Shown here in pieces: positions 36,207 to 43,923 of a stretch of 64,000 bases of DNA; the stretch's first letter is position 1; each line of letters starts with the position of its first letter. The notes under the pieces are model-generated. The model was given only the letters and a program-made list of their open reading frames with translations. It made no database searches and was not told the origin of the DNA. Both the position numbers and the translations under genes were made by a program. Origin of the DNA: Flavobacterium limnophilum (GTDB lineage: Bacteria > Bacteroidota > Bacteroidia > Flavobacteriales > Flavobacteriaceae); assembly GCF_027111315.2 (NCBI RefSeq), contig NZ_CP114289.2:4439649-4503648 (forward strand), given 5' to 3'.

Positions 36207-38445
36207 ATTTGTTGGTTTTGTTTTTCAAAGTCAAATCAAACACGAACCAGGCAAAGGCGACAATTCCGATTCCGAAGATGCTGTCTCCTATGGCGCGAAG
36301 CCATTTCAATACAATCATTGTTGGTTCCTGCATCAATTCGGAGGAACGGGCATGCCACATTCCTTTTTCAATGCTTTCAATGGCTTGCCAAATTCCTATT
36401 GGCAATAAACTCAACATAGCCATTAAAAACAGACCGATATTTAGTGACCAGAAAGTAGTTCCAATCAGCTTGTTGTTCCATTGGATATTTCGGTACAAAC
36501 TTCTCAGAACGAATAATATCAATCCTATTCCAAGCATTCCATAAACGCCAAACAAAGCGGTATGTCCGTGAAGCGGCGTGGTATTCAATCCTTGAACATA
36601 ATACAACGCTATCGGCGGATTAATTATAAATCCGAAGATTCCGGCTCCAAGGAAATTCCAGAACGATACGGCCAGCATAAAATAGATGGGCCATTTGTAA
36701 TCTTCAATCCATTTTGTGGATTTTGAAAGTTTGTAATTATGATAGGCTTCATAACCGATAAGTGTCAAGGGCACAATTTCCAATGCACTAAAAGTGGCTC
36801 CCAAGGCCATTACGGCAGTTGGAGTTCCGGTAAAATACAAATGGTGAAAAGTTCCCAAAATTCCGCCAGACATAAATACGATGGTGGAAAACAAAACATT
36901 CAGAGTCGCCGTTTTTGTTTTCAAAAGGCCTAAACGTACAAAAAGGAAAGCGATTACAACTGTTGCAAAAACCTCGAAGAATCCTTCAACCCACAAATGG
37001 ACAACCCACCATCTCCAGTATTCGGCAATGGCAAGATTGGTTTGTCTTCCCCACATCAATCCTGCGGAATAGAAAAGCGCAATGGCAGAACAGGAAATTA
37101 AAAACATGATGATCAGATTCTTTTCTTCCGTTTTTCTTTTTAAGATGGGCAAAAGCGGACGAACCATTAAAGCCAACCACAAGAAAAGTCCAATGAGCAA
37201 GAAAATTTGCCAAAAACGACCTAAATCTACATATTCATAACCTTGATGTCCAAACCAGAAATTTTCAATTAGGTTCAATTTTTGCATCACTCCAAACCAT
37301 TGGCCTGCCATAGATCCCAAAACAATAATTAGCAAGGCAATAAACAGGAAGTTTACTCCGAAACACTGAAATTTAGGGTCCTTGCCTGAAACCGCCGGGG
37401 CAATGTACAATCCTGTGGCAAGCCAAGCGGTGGCAATCCAAAAAATGGCTAATTGGGTGTGCCAAGTTCTGGTTACGGCATAAGGCAAGATTTGGTCTAT
37501 TGGAATTCCGTATAAACCACCGCCTTCAACACCGTAATGTGCCGTAATGATTCCTAACAACATTTGTAGAATCATCAATAAGCTGACCACCCAGAAATAT
37601 TTTTTCACCAAATGCATCGATGGTGTCATTCCTTGTTTCAAAAGCGGGTCTTCCGCAGGAGTGGGTAAGGTTTCGTCCTCGCCCGATTTTGCGTGGTAAA
37701 AAACCAATAGTCCGATACACAAAATCAACAAAATGATGCTTACCCCGGACCAAGCCATCAAATCGGTGGTGGCTTTGTTTCCCACCAATTCATCGGCAGG
37801 CCAGTTGTGCGTATAGGATATGTCTGAATTGGGACGATTGGTAACCGTCGCCCAAGTTGCCCAAAAGAAGAAGGCACTCATTTTGTGCATTTTAGCTTCG
37901 TCTTTGATGGCGTTTTTAGGGATGGCATAATCTTTTCGCAACTGGTCAAATTCGGGCGAATCCATGAACAATCCCTTGTAATAGTTGCTTAAATGCTTGA
38001 TGGCCAAAGCCCTGTTTTGCGAAAGGGTTATGGTTTTCGAGTTGTCGTCATATTTGTTGTCACGCAAATCTGCCTGTAAACGGATTTTAAGGGCAGCCTG
38101 TTTTTCCTTGTCCAACGCATCAAAATCTTTTCCAAAATCTTTGTTGGCATAAATATTCAAGATGAAAACGGCTTCCCTGTGAAGCCAGTCGGCTGTCCAA
38201 TCCGGGGCAACATAAGCTCCGTGACCCCAAATGGTTCCCACTTCCTGTCCACCCATGCTTTGCCAAATATTTTGGCCGTCTTTTATTTCCTCTTCCGTGA
38301 AAATAACTTCATTGTTCACCGAAATTATTTTTTCGGGGACAGGAGGAGCCTGTTGGTAAATTTCGTAGCCATAATAGCCCAAAACGCAAAAGGACAGGAT
38401 TGTAACCAATGCAAAACCTATCCACAATTTCTTTTCTCTATTCAT
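36205..38445 (-). CDS. norZ: quinol-dependent nitric oxide reductase (qNOR)
   Basis: Reduces NO to N2O using quinol. The 746-residue single-chain form has the N-terminal periplasmic extension of qNORs (QNIWQSMGGQEVGTIWGHGAYVAPDWTADWLHRE) fused to a 12-helix heme-copper-type core. Metal-site motifs are RTWHTQLAIFW, VVHLWVEGFFEVFA, GTFHHLYFTG and HGHTALFGVYG. I chose the start giving MNREKKLWIG, which places the -7 box 32 bases upstream. Its product N2O feeds NosZ in the neighbouring operon. Confidence 0.95.
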   Translation of the reverse strand: MNREKKLWIGFALVTILSFCVLGYYGYEIYQQAPPVPEKIISVNNEVIFTEEEIKDGQNIWQSMGGQEVGTIWGHGAYVAPDWTADWLHREAVFILNIYANKDFGKDFDALDKEKQAALKIRLQADLRDNKYDDNSKTITLSQNRALAIKHLSNYYKGLFMDSPEFDQLRKDYAIPKNAIKDEAKMHKMSAFFFWATWATVTNRPNSDISYTHNWPADELVGNKATTDLMAWSGVSIILLILCIGLLVFYHAKSGEDETLPTPAEDPLLKQGMTPSMHLVKKYFWVVSLLMILQMLLGIITAHYGVEGGGLYGIPIDQILPYAVTRTWHTQLAIFWIATAWLATGLYIAPAVSGKDPKFQCFGVNFLFIALLIIVLGSMAGQWFGVMQKLNLIENFWFGHQGYEYVDLGRFWQIFLLIGLFLWLALMVRPLLPILKRKTEEKNLIIMFLISCSAIALFYSAGLMWGRQTNLAIAEYWRWWVVHLWVEGFFEVFATVVIAFLFVRLGLLKTKTATLNVLFSTIVFMSGGILGTFHHLYFTGTPTAVMALGATFSALEIVPLTLIGYEAYHNYKLSKSTKWIEDYKWPIYFMLAVSFWNFLGAGIFGFIINPPIALYYVQGLNTTPLHGHTALFGVYGMLGIGLILFVLRSLYRNIQWNNKLIGTTFWSLNIGLFLMAMLSLLPIGIWQAIESIEKGMWHARSSELMQEPTMIVLKWLRAIGDSIFGIGIVAFAWFVFDLTLKNKTNK

Positions 38446-38476
38446 TGTATTTCTTTTTTTATTCTTAATAATGATG

Positions 38477-38527
38477 CAAATATATGCAAACAAAATAATA
38501 GTGGATAAGTTTATCTACTATTATTTT
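38477..38527 (-). promoter_or_regulatory. 36-base palindrome and -7 box before the NO reductase gene
   Basis: AAAATAATAGTGGATAA at 38492-38508 and its partner at 38511-38527 form arms with a single mismatch around GT. A perfect TAnnTTTG box (TATATTTG, 38477-38484, minus strand) ends 32.5 bases from the centre. The sequence GATAAGTTTATC differs from the ATGATNNNNATCAT class, so a second regulator is likely. Confidence 0.6.
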
Positions 38528-38596
38528 AAAGAAAATGAATTACATAAAAGAAAGCGGCTCTAAAAGGCTTCGGTTCGAACGGGTTTTTTCAGAAAA

Positions 38597-39826
38597 TTAT
38601 AAAGGAGGATTGTTTTTGACTTTTTTAATGGAAAAATAGGCGACATATCCAATTCCGATGAATAACAGTATCGCAATGCCAAATAGAATGTAATTCACGT
38701 AGGGAATAGGGATGTAGCTAAAGGAAGCCAGACCCTGCACGGCCAAAACAATTTCGTTCAACAACACTCCAATCGAGAACAGGAATAGTCCATATTTTAT
38801 GTTCTTGTTGATGATTATCAGGTGATTGGCGTAAATGTAAAAAAGTATAAACAAGCTGATTATGGCCAGCAAAACCAAATGTAAATAGGCAATGACGATG
38901 GGTCTAAATCCAAAAGCCAATTCGCTAAGAAAAGGAATTGTCGATCCCAATTGCAGCAACAATTTGATGCTCAAGGCAAAACTAACGAACAACAAAATGT
39001 ATCGCAATAGTGGAGAAAAATTTTTCAGGAAATCTTTCTTTGTTTTTACTAAAATTATCAAAAGTTTGAACCAAGCAAAAACTTGGATTAGTGCGGCAAT
39101 CACCGCAATTGCATAGAGCCAAAGAGGCAAATCCAGCCAAAGCGTTGACAAAAAATAAGCGGGTACACAAGCTGCAGCAAACAATTTAAACGAAGTTTCA
39201 TAAAAGGGATTTTCAGATTTTTGAAGGTTTAAAAAACCAAAAGCCAAACCTATGCAAGCAAAGAAAAACCAACCGTTATACTGAAAGTGCAGATAAAAAT
39301 AAATCGAGGAATGGTACAAATCCAACACGACATTTTTGCTCGCCATCATATAGGCGAGATAAAAAGTACCCAAAGACGAAATGACATTGAAAAACACGGC
39401 CGCTTTTAACCAATTTTTTGCAATACAATCGGTATCCAATAATTTTAAATCCTTGATAAATCGGTAGGCAAAAACATAGGAAACGAATATGGATGCCGTG
39501 GATAATACAATGGAAACCAATCCGTAGCCTTCGATGATGAAGGAAACCAGCATTCCGTAGGAACAAATCAAGTTGGCAATAATGATGTTTTTATATTTAT
39601 TCCCGTCGAAATTTTGAATTTTTGTTTGAAGAAAATACACCATCAAAGCCATTAAAGTGTGGCTTAACCAACCTGCAAAAGCAAAATGCGAATGCGAATG
39701 TTGCAGATGTTTTTGGTCAAAATACGGAAATTCGAAACCTATTTTATATCGCATCAAAACACCAAGTGCCGCAACGATACAAAGGTTCAACAACGAAATT
39801 TTTAGCCAAAATTTAATCTTCAACAT
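38597..39826 (-). CDS. polytopic membrane protein with heme-copper-oxidase-like histidines
   Basis: A 409-residue protein with about 12 hydrophobic segments. Near the N-terminus, HLQHSHSHFAFAGWLSH (His40, 43, 45, 47, 56) resembles the helix-II haem-ligand region of NO reductase/oxidase subunit I. YHSSIYFYLHFQYNGWFFF (His172, His180) and a later FRPIVIAYLHLVLL add further membrane histidines. It is translationally coupled (one-base overlap) to the Crp/Fnr gene and sits just upstream of qNOR. A haem- or copper-binding role in NO metabolism is inferred, with no close characterised family recognised. Confidence 0.65.
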   Translation of the reverse strand: MLKIKFWLKISLLNLCIVAALGVLMRYKIGFEFPYFDQKHLQHSHSHFAFAGWLSHTLMALMVYFLQTKIQNFDGNKYKNIIIANLICSYGMLVSFIIEGYGLVSIVLSTASIFVSYVFAYRFIKDLKLLDTDCIAKNWLKAAVFFNVISSLGTFYLAYMMASKNVVLDLYHSSIYFYLHFQYNGWFFFACIGLAFGFLNLQKSENPFYETSFKLFAAACVPAYFLSTLWLDLPLWLYAIAVIAALIQVFAWFKLLIILVKTKKDFLKNFSPLLRYILLFVSFALSIKLLLQLGSTIPFLSELAFGFRPIVIAYLHLVLLAIISLFILFYIYANHLIIINKNIKYGLFLFSIGVLLNEIVLAVQGLASFSYIPIPYVNYILFGIAILLFIGIGYVAYFSIKKVKNNPPL

Positions 39827-40419
39827 TAATAATATATTTTGTGATTGATAATTTCCACTTTATTGTTTTTGTTCATTTGGGCAAAAACCCGAATAACGGT
39901 TTCTACCCGCAATCCTGTATAATTGGCGATTTCCTGTCGGGTGTACGGAATCAAGATTTTTTCATTGGCACATCCTGATTTTTTCTTGAAGGAATTTAAA
40001 AAAGCGACAATCCTGAACTCGGGTTTTTGATTGATGATTTCTTTCGAAGTTCTTGATTTCGAATGAATTTTTTGTGCCATTAAAATCAAAAAGAATTTCT
40101 GGATCGACGGATATTCATCGAGGATTTTGAAAAACTTGTCCTTGGATAATTTTATGATGGTGCTGTCCTGAATCGTCACGGCTTTGGAAGGATAGGTTTC
40201 ATTGATAAACAATGGAGGTTCGCCAAAACCGTCTCCTTTGCAAAAAATCCCTTGGGTAAATTCCTTGCCCTCGTCATTCGAATTGAATAATCTTACACTT
40301 CCATCAAGGATTTGGTAATAAAAATTAGCTACTTCATCTTCATCAAAAATAATTTCATTTTTCTTGTATTTTTTGGAAACGGCGCCCCAAGAATAAAGTA
40401 AATCTATGTCTATTTGCAT
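39826..40419 (-). CDS. Crp/Fnr-family transcription regulator
   Basis: A 197-residue regulator with an N-terminal cyclic-nucleotide-like sensor domain (about 15-115) and a C-terminal helix-turn-helix (IPYTRQEIANYTGLRVETVIRVFAQM). Only Cys60 and Cys150 are present and there is no N-terminal cysteine cluster, so it is not an oxygen-sensing FNR. It is closer in type to NO-responsive DNR/NnrR regulators (inference). The recognition helix VETVIR keeps Glu173 and Arg177 of the FNR pattern but has Ile176 where E. coli FNR has Ser212. The ATG giving MQIDID was preferred over upstream TTG starts. Its promoter carries the operator class found across this island, which suggests autoregulation. Confidence 0.9.
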   Translation of the reverse strand: MQIDIDLLYSWGAVSKKYKKNEIIFDEDEVANFYYQILDGSVRLFNSNDEGKEFTQGIFCKGDGFGEPPLFINETYPSKAVTIQDSTIIKLSKDKFFKILDEYPSIQKFFLILMAQKIHSKSRTSKEIINQKPEFRIVAFLNSFKKKSGCANEKILIPYTRQEIANYTGLRVETVIRVFAQMNKNNKVEIINHKIYY

Positions 40420-40483
40420 ATCTGATTGTAGGGTAATTTTATGTATTTTTCGTAGTTTACTTGGCAAATACAACTGATGGCCA

Positions 40484-40559
40484 CAAATTTAATTTTTATA
40501 AAGTTAAAAAAATTATGACCGGAATCATAAAAATAATTTTAATTCTAGACCTATATTTG
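40484..40559. promoter_or_regulatory. divergent promoter with one central operator (crp / copper operon)
   Basis: The operator ATGACCGGAATCAT (40515-40528) lies exactly midway between two consensus -7 boxes: TATATTTG on the plus strand (40552-40559) and TAAATTTG on the minus strand (40484-40491). Each ends 37.5 bases from the operator centre. One bound dimer could therefore serve both directions. Confidence 0.75.
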
Positions 40560-40563
40560 CATT

Positions 40564-40938
40564 GTGAAAAAGATAATATTCCTATTAGCGTTGTTCATGT
40601 TACTGAAGCCGGTACTTCCGGTTATAGATTATGTAGTTAATTATGAGTATATTTCTACCGTGCTATGCGAAAATAAGGCCAAGCCAAAAATGCATTGCAA
40701 TGGTAAATGTCATTTGATGAAAGAGCTTGCCAAAACTTCCGAAAATGAAGCGCCAATTTCTTCAGACAAAAAAATGGCTGCACAACAATTTGAAGTCTTG
40801 TTTTTGGAAGAAATCAAATCTTTCAAAATTGCACCCATTTATTTTTTCGAAACACAACAAACAAACAGCAACTATTCTAATTTATACTTCCGTTTGAATA
40901 CTGCTTCTGTATTTCATCCGCCGATTTTCATTTCATAA
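40564..40938 (+). CDS. small exported Cys/His/Met-rich protein
   Basis: A 124-residue protein with a hydrophobic N-terminus (KKIIFLLALFMLLKPVLPVIDYVV) and a metal-binding-like cluster MHCNGKCHLM (Met43, His44, Cys45, Cys49, His50, Met52) plus Cys35. Such Cys/His/Met clusters suit Cu(I). It starts with GTG only five bases after the -7 box, so the transcript is probably leaderless. It opens an apparent operon with the YtkA-like lipoprotein and the OprC-like receptor. Copper handling is inferred. Confidence 0.75.
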   Translation: MKKIIFLLALFMLLKPVLPVIDYVVNYEYISTVLCENKAKPKMHCNGKCHLMKELAKTSENEAPISSDKKMAAQQFEVLFLEEIKSFKIAPIYFFETQQTNSNYSNLYFRLNTASVFHPPIFIS

Positions 40939-41020
40939 TTTTTCAAGTTTTTACATTGACTTTATTCGATAATGATACTATCGATCTGTCTTTTATTATC
41001 AAAATTTAAAAAAATATAAA

Positions 41021-41860
41021 ATGAAATTTTTAAGAATATTACCATTGGTTTTAGTAACCATTTTTGCGGCATGTACTTCAGACAATGATGATGCGCCAGT
41101 TGACGAATTAGCAGGATTGACCAAATTTAAAGAAATCTCCAACACGACCCACACCATAGAATTGTACAAACACATGGGCGGTCTGGAGCAAGGTTTCAAC
41201 GAAATCGCATTAAAAATCAAGGACAAAACAAGCAATCAATACATAACAAATGCCACCGTTTCCTGGATGCCTTTGATGCACATGACGATGAAGACGCACT
41301 CTTGTCCAAAATCGCCGGTGACGAAAGTATCAACAGAAGGGTCTGTTTATGAAGGATACATTGTTTTCCAAATGGCTCAAAACGCCACGGAATATTGGGA
41401 TTTAAAAATAGATTACACCATCAACGGCACGGCATATACTGCCACGTCTGTTATTGATGTTCCCGCTTCTACAAAACAAAGAGTGACCACTTTTACGGGT
41501 TCTGACAATGTGAAATATATTGCTGCTTATGTTGACCCACACCATCCAAAAGTAGGAATCAACGATATGGTGGCAGGTGTTTGGAAGATGCAGGATATGA
41601 TGACTTTTCCGGTTGTGGACAACTACAAATTGAAAATTGACCCAAGAATGCCAAGTATGGGCAATCATAGTTCTCCCAACAATGTGGATTTATCCCAAAT
41701 AGCTGCAGGTGATTTATACAACGGAAAATTGTCGTTGACCATGACGGGTTATTGGAAAATAAATTTGCAATTACTCAACGCTTCAGGAACTGTCTTGAAA
41801 GGCGAAACCATCACCGATGCTGTTCCGGCAAGCAGCATTTACTTCGAAATAGAGTTTTAA
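41021..41860 (+). CDS. YtkA-like lipoprotein, probable copper-binding
   Basis: A 279-residue lipoprotein (FAAC, Cys18) with two beta-sandwich halves of the YtkA/FixH-like type. The first has SWMPLMHMTMKTHSCP and the second has KMQDMMTFPVVDNYKLKIDPRMPSMGNHSSPNNV. Both show the Met/His-rich MP-M-H pattern associated with copper-related YtkA domains. It is followed, after a hairpin, by an OprC-like TonB receptor. A periplasm-facing or surface copper-capture role is inferred. Confidence 0.75.
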   Translation: MKFLRILPLVLVTIFAACTSDNDDAPVDELAGLTKFKEISNTTHTIELYKHMGGLEQGFNEIALKIKDKTSNQYITNATVSWMPLMHMTMKTHSCPKSPVTKVSTEGSVYEGYIVFQMAQNATEYWDLKIDYTINGTAYTATSVIDVPASTKQRVTTFTGSDNVKYIAAYVDPHHPKVGINDMVAGVWKMQDMMTFPVVDNYKLKIDPRMPSMGNHSSPNNVDLSQIAAGDLYNGKLSLTMTGYWKINLQLLNASGTVLKGETITDAVPASSIYFEIEF

Positions 41861-41870
41861 AAACACAAAA

Positions 41871-41902
41871 ATCTTTGCCAAAGTATAGGCTTTGGCAAAG
41901 AT
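41871..41902. repeat. intercistronic hairpin (CTTTGCCAAAG type)
   Basis: ATCTTTGCCAAAG and CTTTGGCAAAGAT pair perfectly. It resembles the hairpin at 32039-32071 except for a compensated C-G in place of T-A. Confidence 0.75.
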
Positions 41903-41920
41903 GATTTTACAATTTTAAAA

Positions 41921-43918
41921 ATGAAAAACTTTATAATTAGTATAGGGTTGTGTTCTCTCATTACCACAATTGGTATAGCCCAAGAAAAACCCGCCGACAC
42001 CATAACTCCAAAGGATTTGAAGGAAGTGATTGTCATTGGAAAGAAATCCCAATTGTATCAAAAACAGGCCAAACCATTGGCGACCATTGACGAATATCTG
42101 CAACAATCCACCAAAGTGGACATGATCAGGCGAGGGAGTTATGCTTGGGAACCAATGATTAATAGCATGACCACCGAAAGAACCTTGGTAACCATCGATG
42201 GAATGCGTGTTTTTGGGGCTTGCACCGATAAAATGGATCCGATAACTTCCTATGTCGAGGTTTCCAATTTGTCCGAAGCGACGATAAAATCAGGTCAACA
42301 AGGCAGTTGTCACGGTGCAACCATTGGCGGCTCGATAGATTTGCAAAGAAACCGCAGCGGATTCTCGGATTTGGGTTGGGACACTTCCGTAAATACGGGT
42401 TTTGAAACCAACAGCCAACAAAAAATTGTGGGTTCGGCCGTAAATTATACTGATAAATCGTTTTACATCGACACGGATTTCATGTTTCGGGATGCCGAGA
42501 ATTATACCGATGGAAATGGGCAGGAAGTGCAATTTTCACAGTTCCGAAAATTCAATGTTTCGGCAACTTCTGGTTTTTCTTTGGCCGAAAATAAATTGAT
42601 TGAAGGTTCGATAATTTATGATAAAGCGACCAATGTGGGTTATCCGGCCTTGCCGATGGATGTTTCCTTGGCCGAAGCGTTAATCACTTCATTGAAATTT
42701 GAGTATGTTCCAATATCGTCCAAAATCACGAATTGGGAAACTAAAATGTATTACAATACCATCACTCACAAAATGGATGACACCAAGCGACCTTCGGTTC
42801 CAATTCACATGGACATGCCGGGTTGGAGCGACACTTTCGGGTTTTATTCAAAGCTAAAAGGAGTTCTTAATAGCCATCATTTTCTAGCTGATTTGAACTC
42901 ATTTTACAATCGTTCAGTAGCCGAAATGACGATGTATCCAGCGGATTCGAACGAAAAATTGATGTTCATGTACACTTGGCCAGACGTGAAAACGTTTTAT
43001 TCTGCATTGTTCTTGGAAGACAATATTGCTCTGAATTGTCATTCGAGTTTGAAGTTTTCGGGAAGTTTGGCGAATCATTATAATCAGGTTGCCAGTCAAT
43101 TAGGTTTAGAAAGTTTGCAAATTTTTTATCCTAATATGAAAGAGAGCAAAAACCGAATTTTGCCAAGCATTTCTTCTAATTATTTGTTCGATGAAAATGG
43201 TTTTTCGTATGGTTTTGGTTTAGGATATGGCGAGCGTGCACCATCGGTTTCAGAAGGCTACGGATTTTATTTGTTCAATAGTTTTGATAATTATGATTAC
43301 ATTGGAAATCCAGAGATGAAAAACGAAAATTCAATCGAAGGAAACTTATTTATTGGCTACAAAACCCAAAAATGGAGTGCAAAAATGTCATCTTCCTATT
43401 TCCATGTTTCCAATTATATCGTAGGAAAACCAGACGAGACTTTGGTACCAATGACCATTGGTGCCAGCGGAGTAAAAATCTATACAGCCCTTGATTATGC
43501 TGCAATTTTCAACACCGATTTGAATTTAGAATACCAGTTTTCAACAGATTGGAAATTGAAAGGACAATTGGTTTACAGCTACGGAAAAGATTTCGAAGAC
43601 AAGAATTTGCCTTTCATAAGTCCGTTGCGTTATTTTTCTTCCTTGAATTTCAAAAAGCAAAATTTTTCATCGGAAATTGCCGTTCAGGGGAATGCAACCC
43701 AAACCCAATACAGCCCTTTTTACGGAGAAGACAGAACGCCTGATTATGCCATCTTGAATTTTGATGCTGGATATTCTTTTGCTTTCGAAAAAGTGAAATG
43801 CAATGTAAAAGTAGGAATAGAGAATATTTTCGATACTAATTATTCCACTTTTTCGGACTGGAACAACATTCCCAGAAAGGGAAGAAATTTCTTTTTGAAT
43901 GTTGCTTTTGGATTTTAA
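41921..43918 (+). CDS. TonB-dependent receptor, OprC/NosA-like copper receptor
   Basis: A 665-residue outer-membrane barrel with signal peptide (GIAQ), plug domain (residues about 30-150) and a C-terminal Phe. The plug contains GACTDKMDPITSYVEVSN, with Cys101 and Met105 in the CxxxM spacing described for the copper site of Pseudomonas OprC. Extra Met/His motifs are VPIHMDMPGW and EMTMYPADSNEKLMFMYTW. OprC/NosA receptors supply copper for nitrous oxide reductase in pseudomonads, and this gene sits beside nos genes, so copper uptake is the best inference. Confidence 0.82.
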   Translation: MKNFIISIGLCSLITTIGIAQEKPADTITPKDLKEVIVIGKKSQLYQKQAKPLATIDEYLQQSTKVDMIRRGSYAWEPMINSMTTERTLVTIDGMRVFGACTDKMDPITSYVEVSNLSEATIKSGQQGSCHGATIGGSIDLQRNRSGFSDLGWDTSVNTGFETNSQQKIVGSAVNYTDKSFYIDTDFMFRDAENYTDGNGQEVQFSQFRKFNVSATSGFSLAENKLIEGSIIYDKATNVGYPALPMDVSLAEALITSLKFEYVPISSKITNWETKMYYNTITHKMDDTKRPSVPIHMDMPGWSDTFGFYSKLKGVLNSHHFLADLNSFYNRSVAEMTMYPADSNEKLMFMYTWPDVKTFYSALFLEDNIALNCHSSLKFSGSLANHYNQVASQLGLESLQIFYPNMKESKNRILPSISSNYLFDENGFSYGFGLGYGERAPSVSEGYGFYLFNSFDNYDYIGNPEMKNENSIEGNLFIGYKTQKWSAKMSSSYFHVSNYIVGKPDETLVPMTIGASGVKIYTALDYAAIFNTDLNLEYQFSTDWKLKGQLVYSYGKDFEDKNLPFISPLRYFSSLNFKKQNFSSEIAVQGNATQTQYSPFYGEDRTPDYAILNFDAGYSFAFEKVKCNVKVGIENIFDTNYSTFSDWNNIPRKGRNFFLNVAFGF

Positions 43919-43923
43919 TGTTG

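Noticed and set aside
39826..40419. Regulator as an oxygen-sensing FNR
   Set aside because: There is no N-terminal cysteine cluster; only two scattered cysteines are present.
40966..40984. TCGATA-N7-TATCGA palindrome before the YtkA-like gene as another member of the operator class
   Set aside because: The half-sites and spacing do not fit ATGATNNNNATCAT, and the gene is probably transcribed from 40564.
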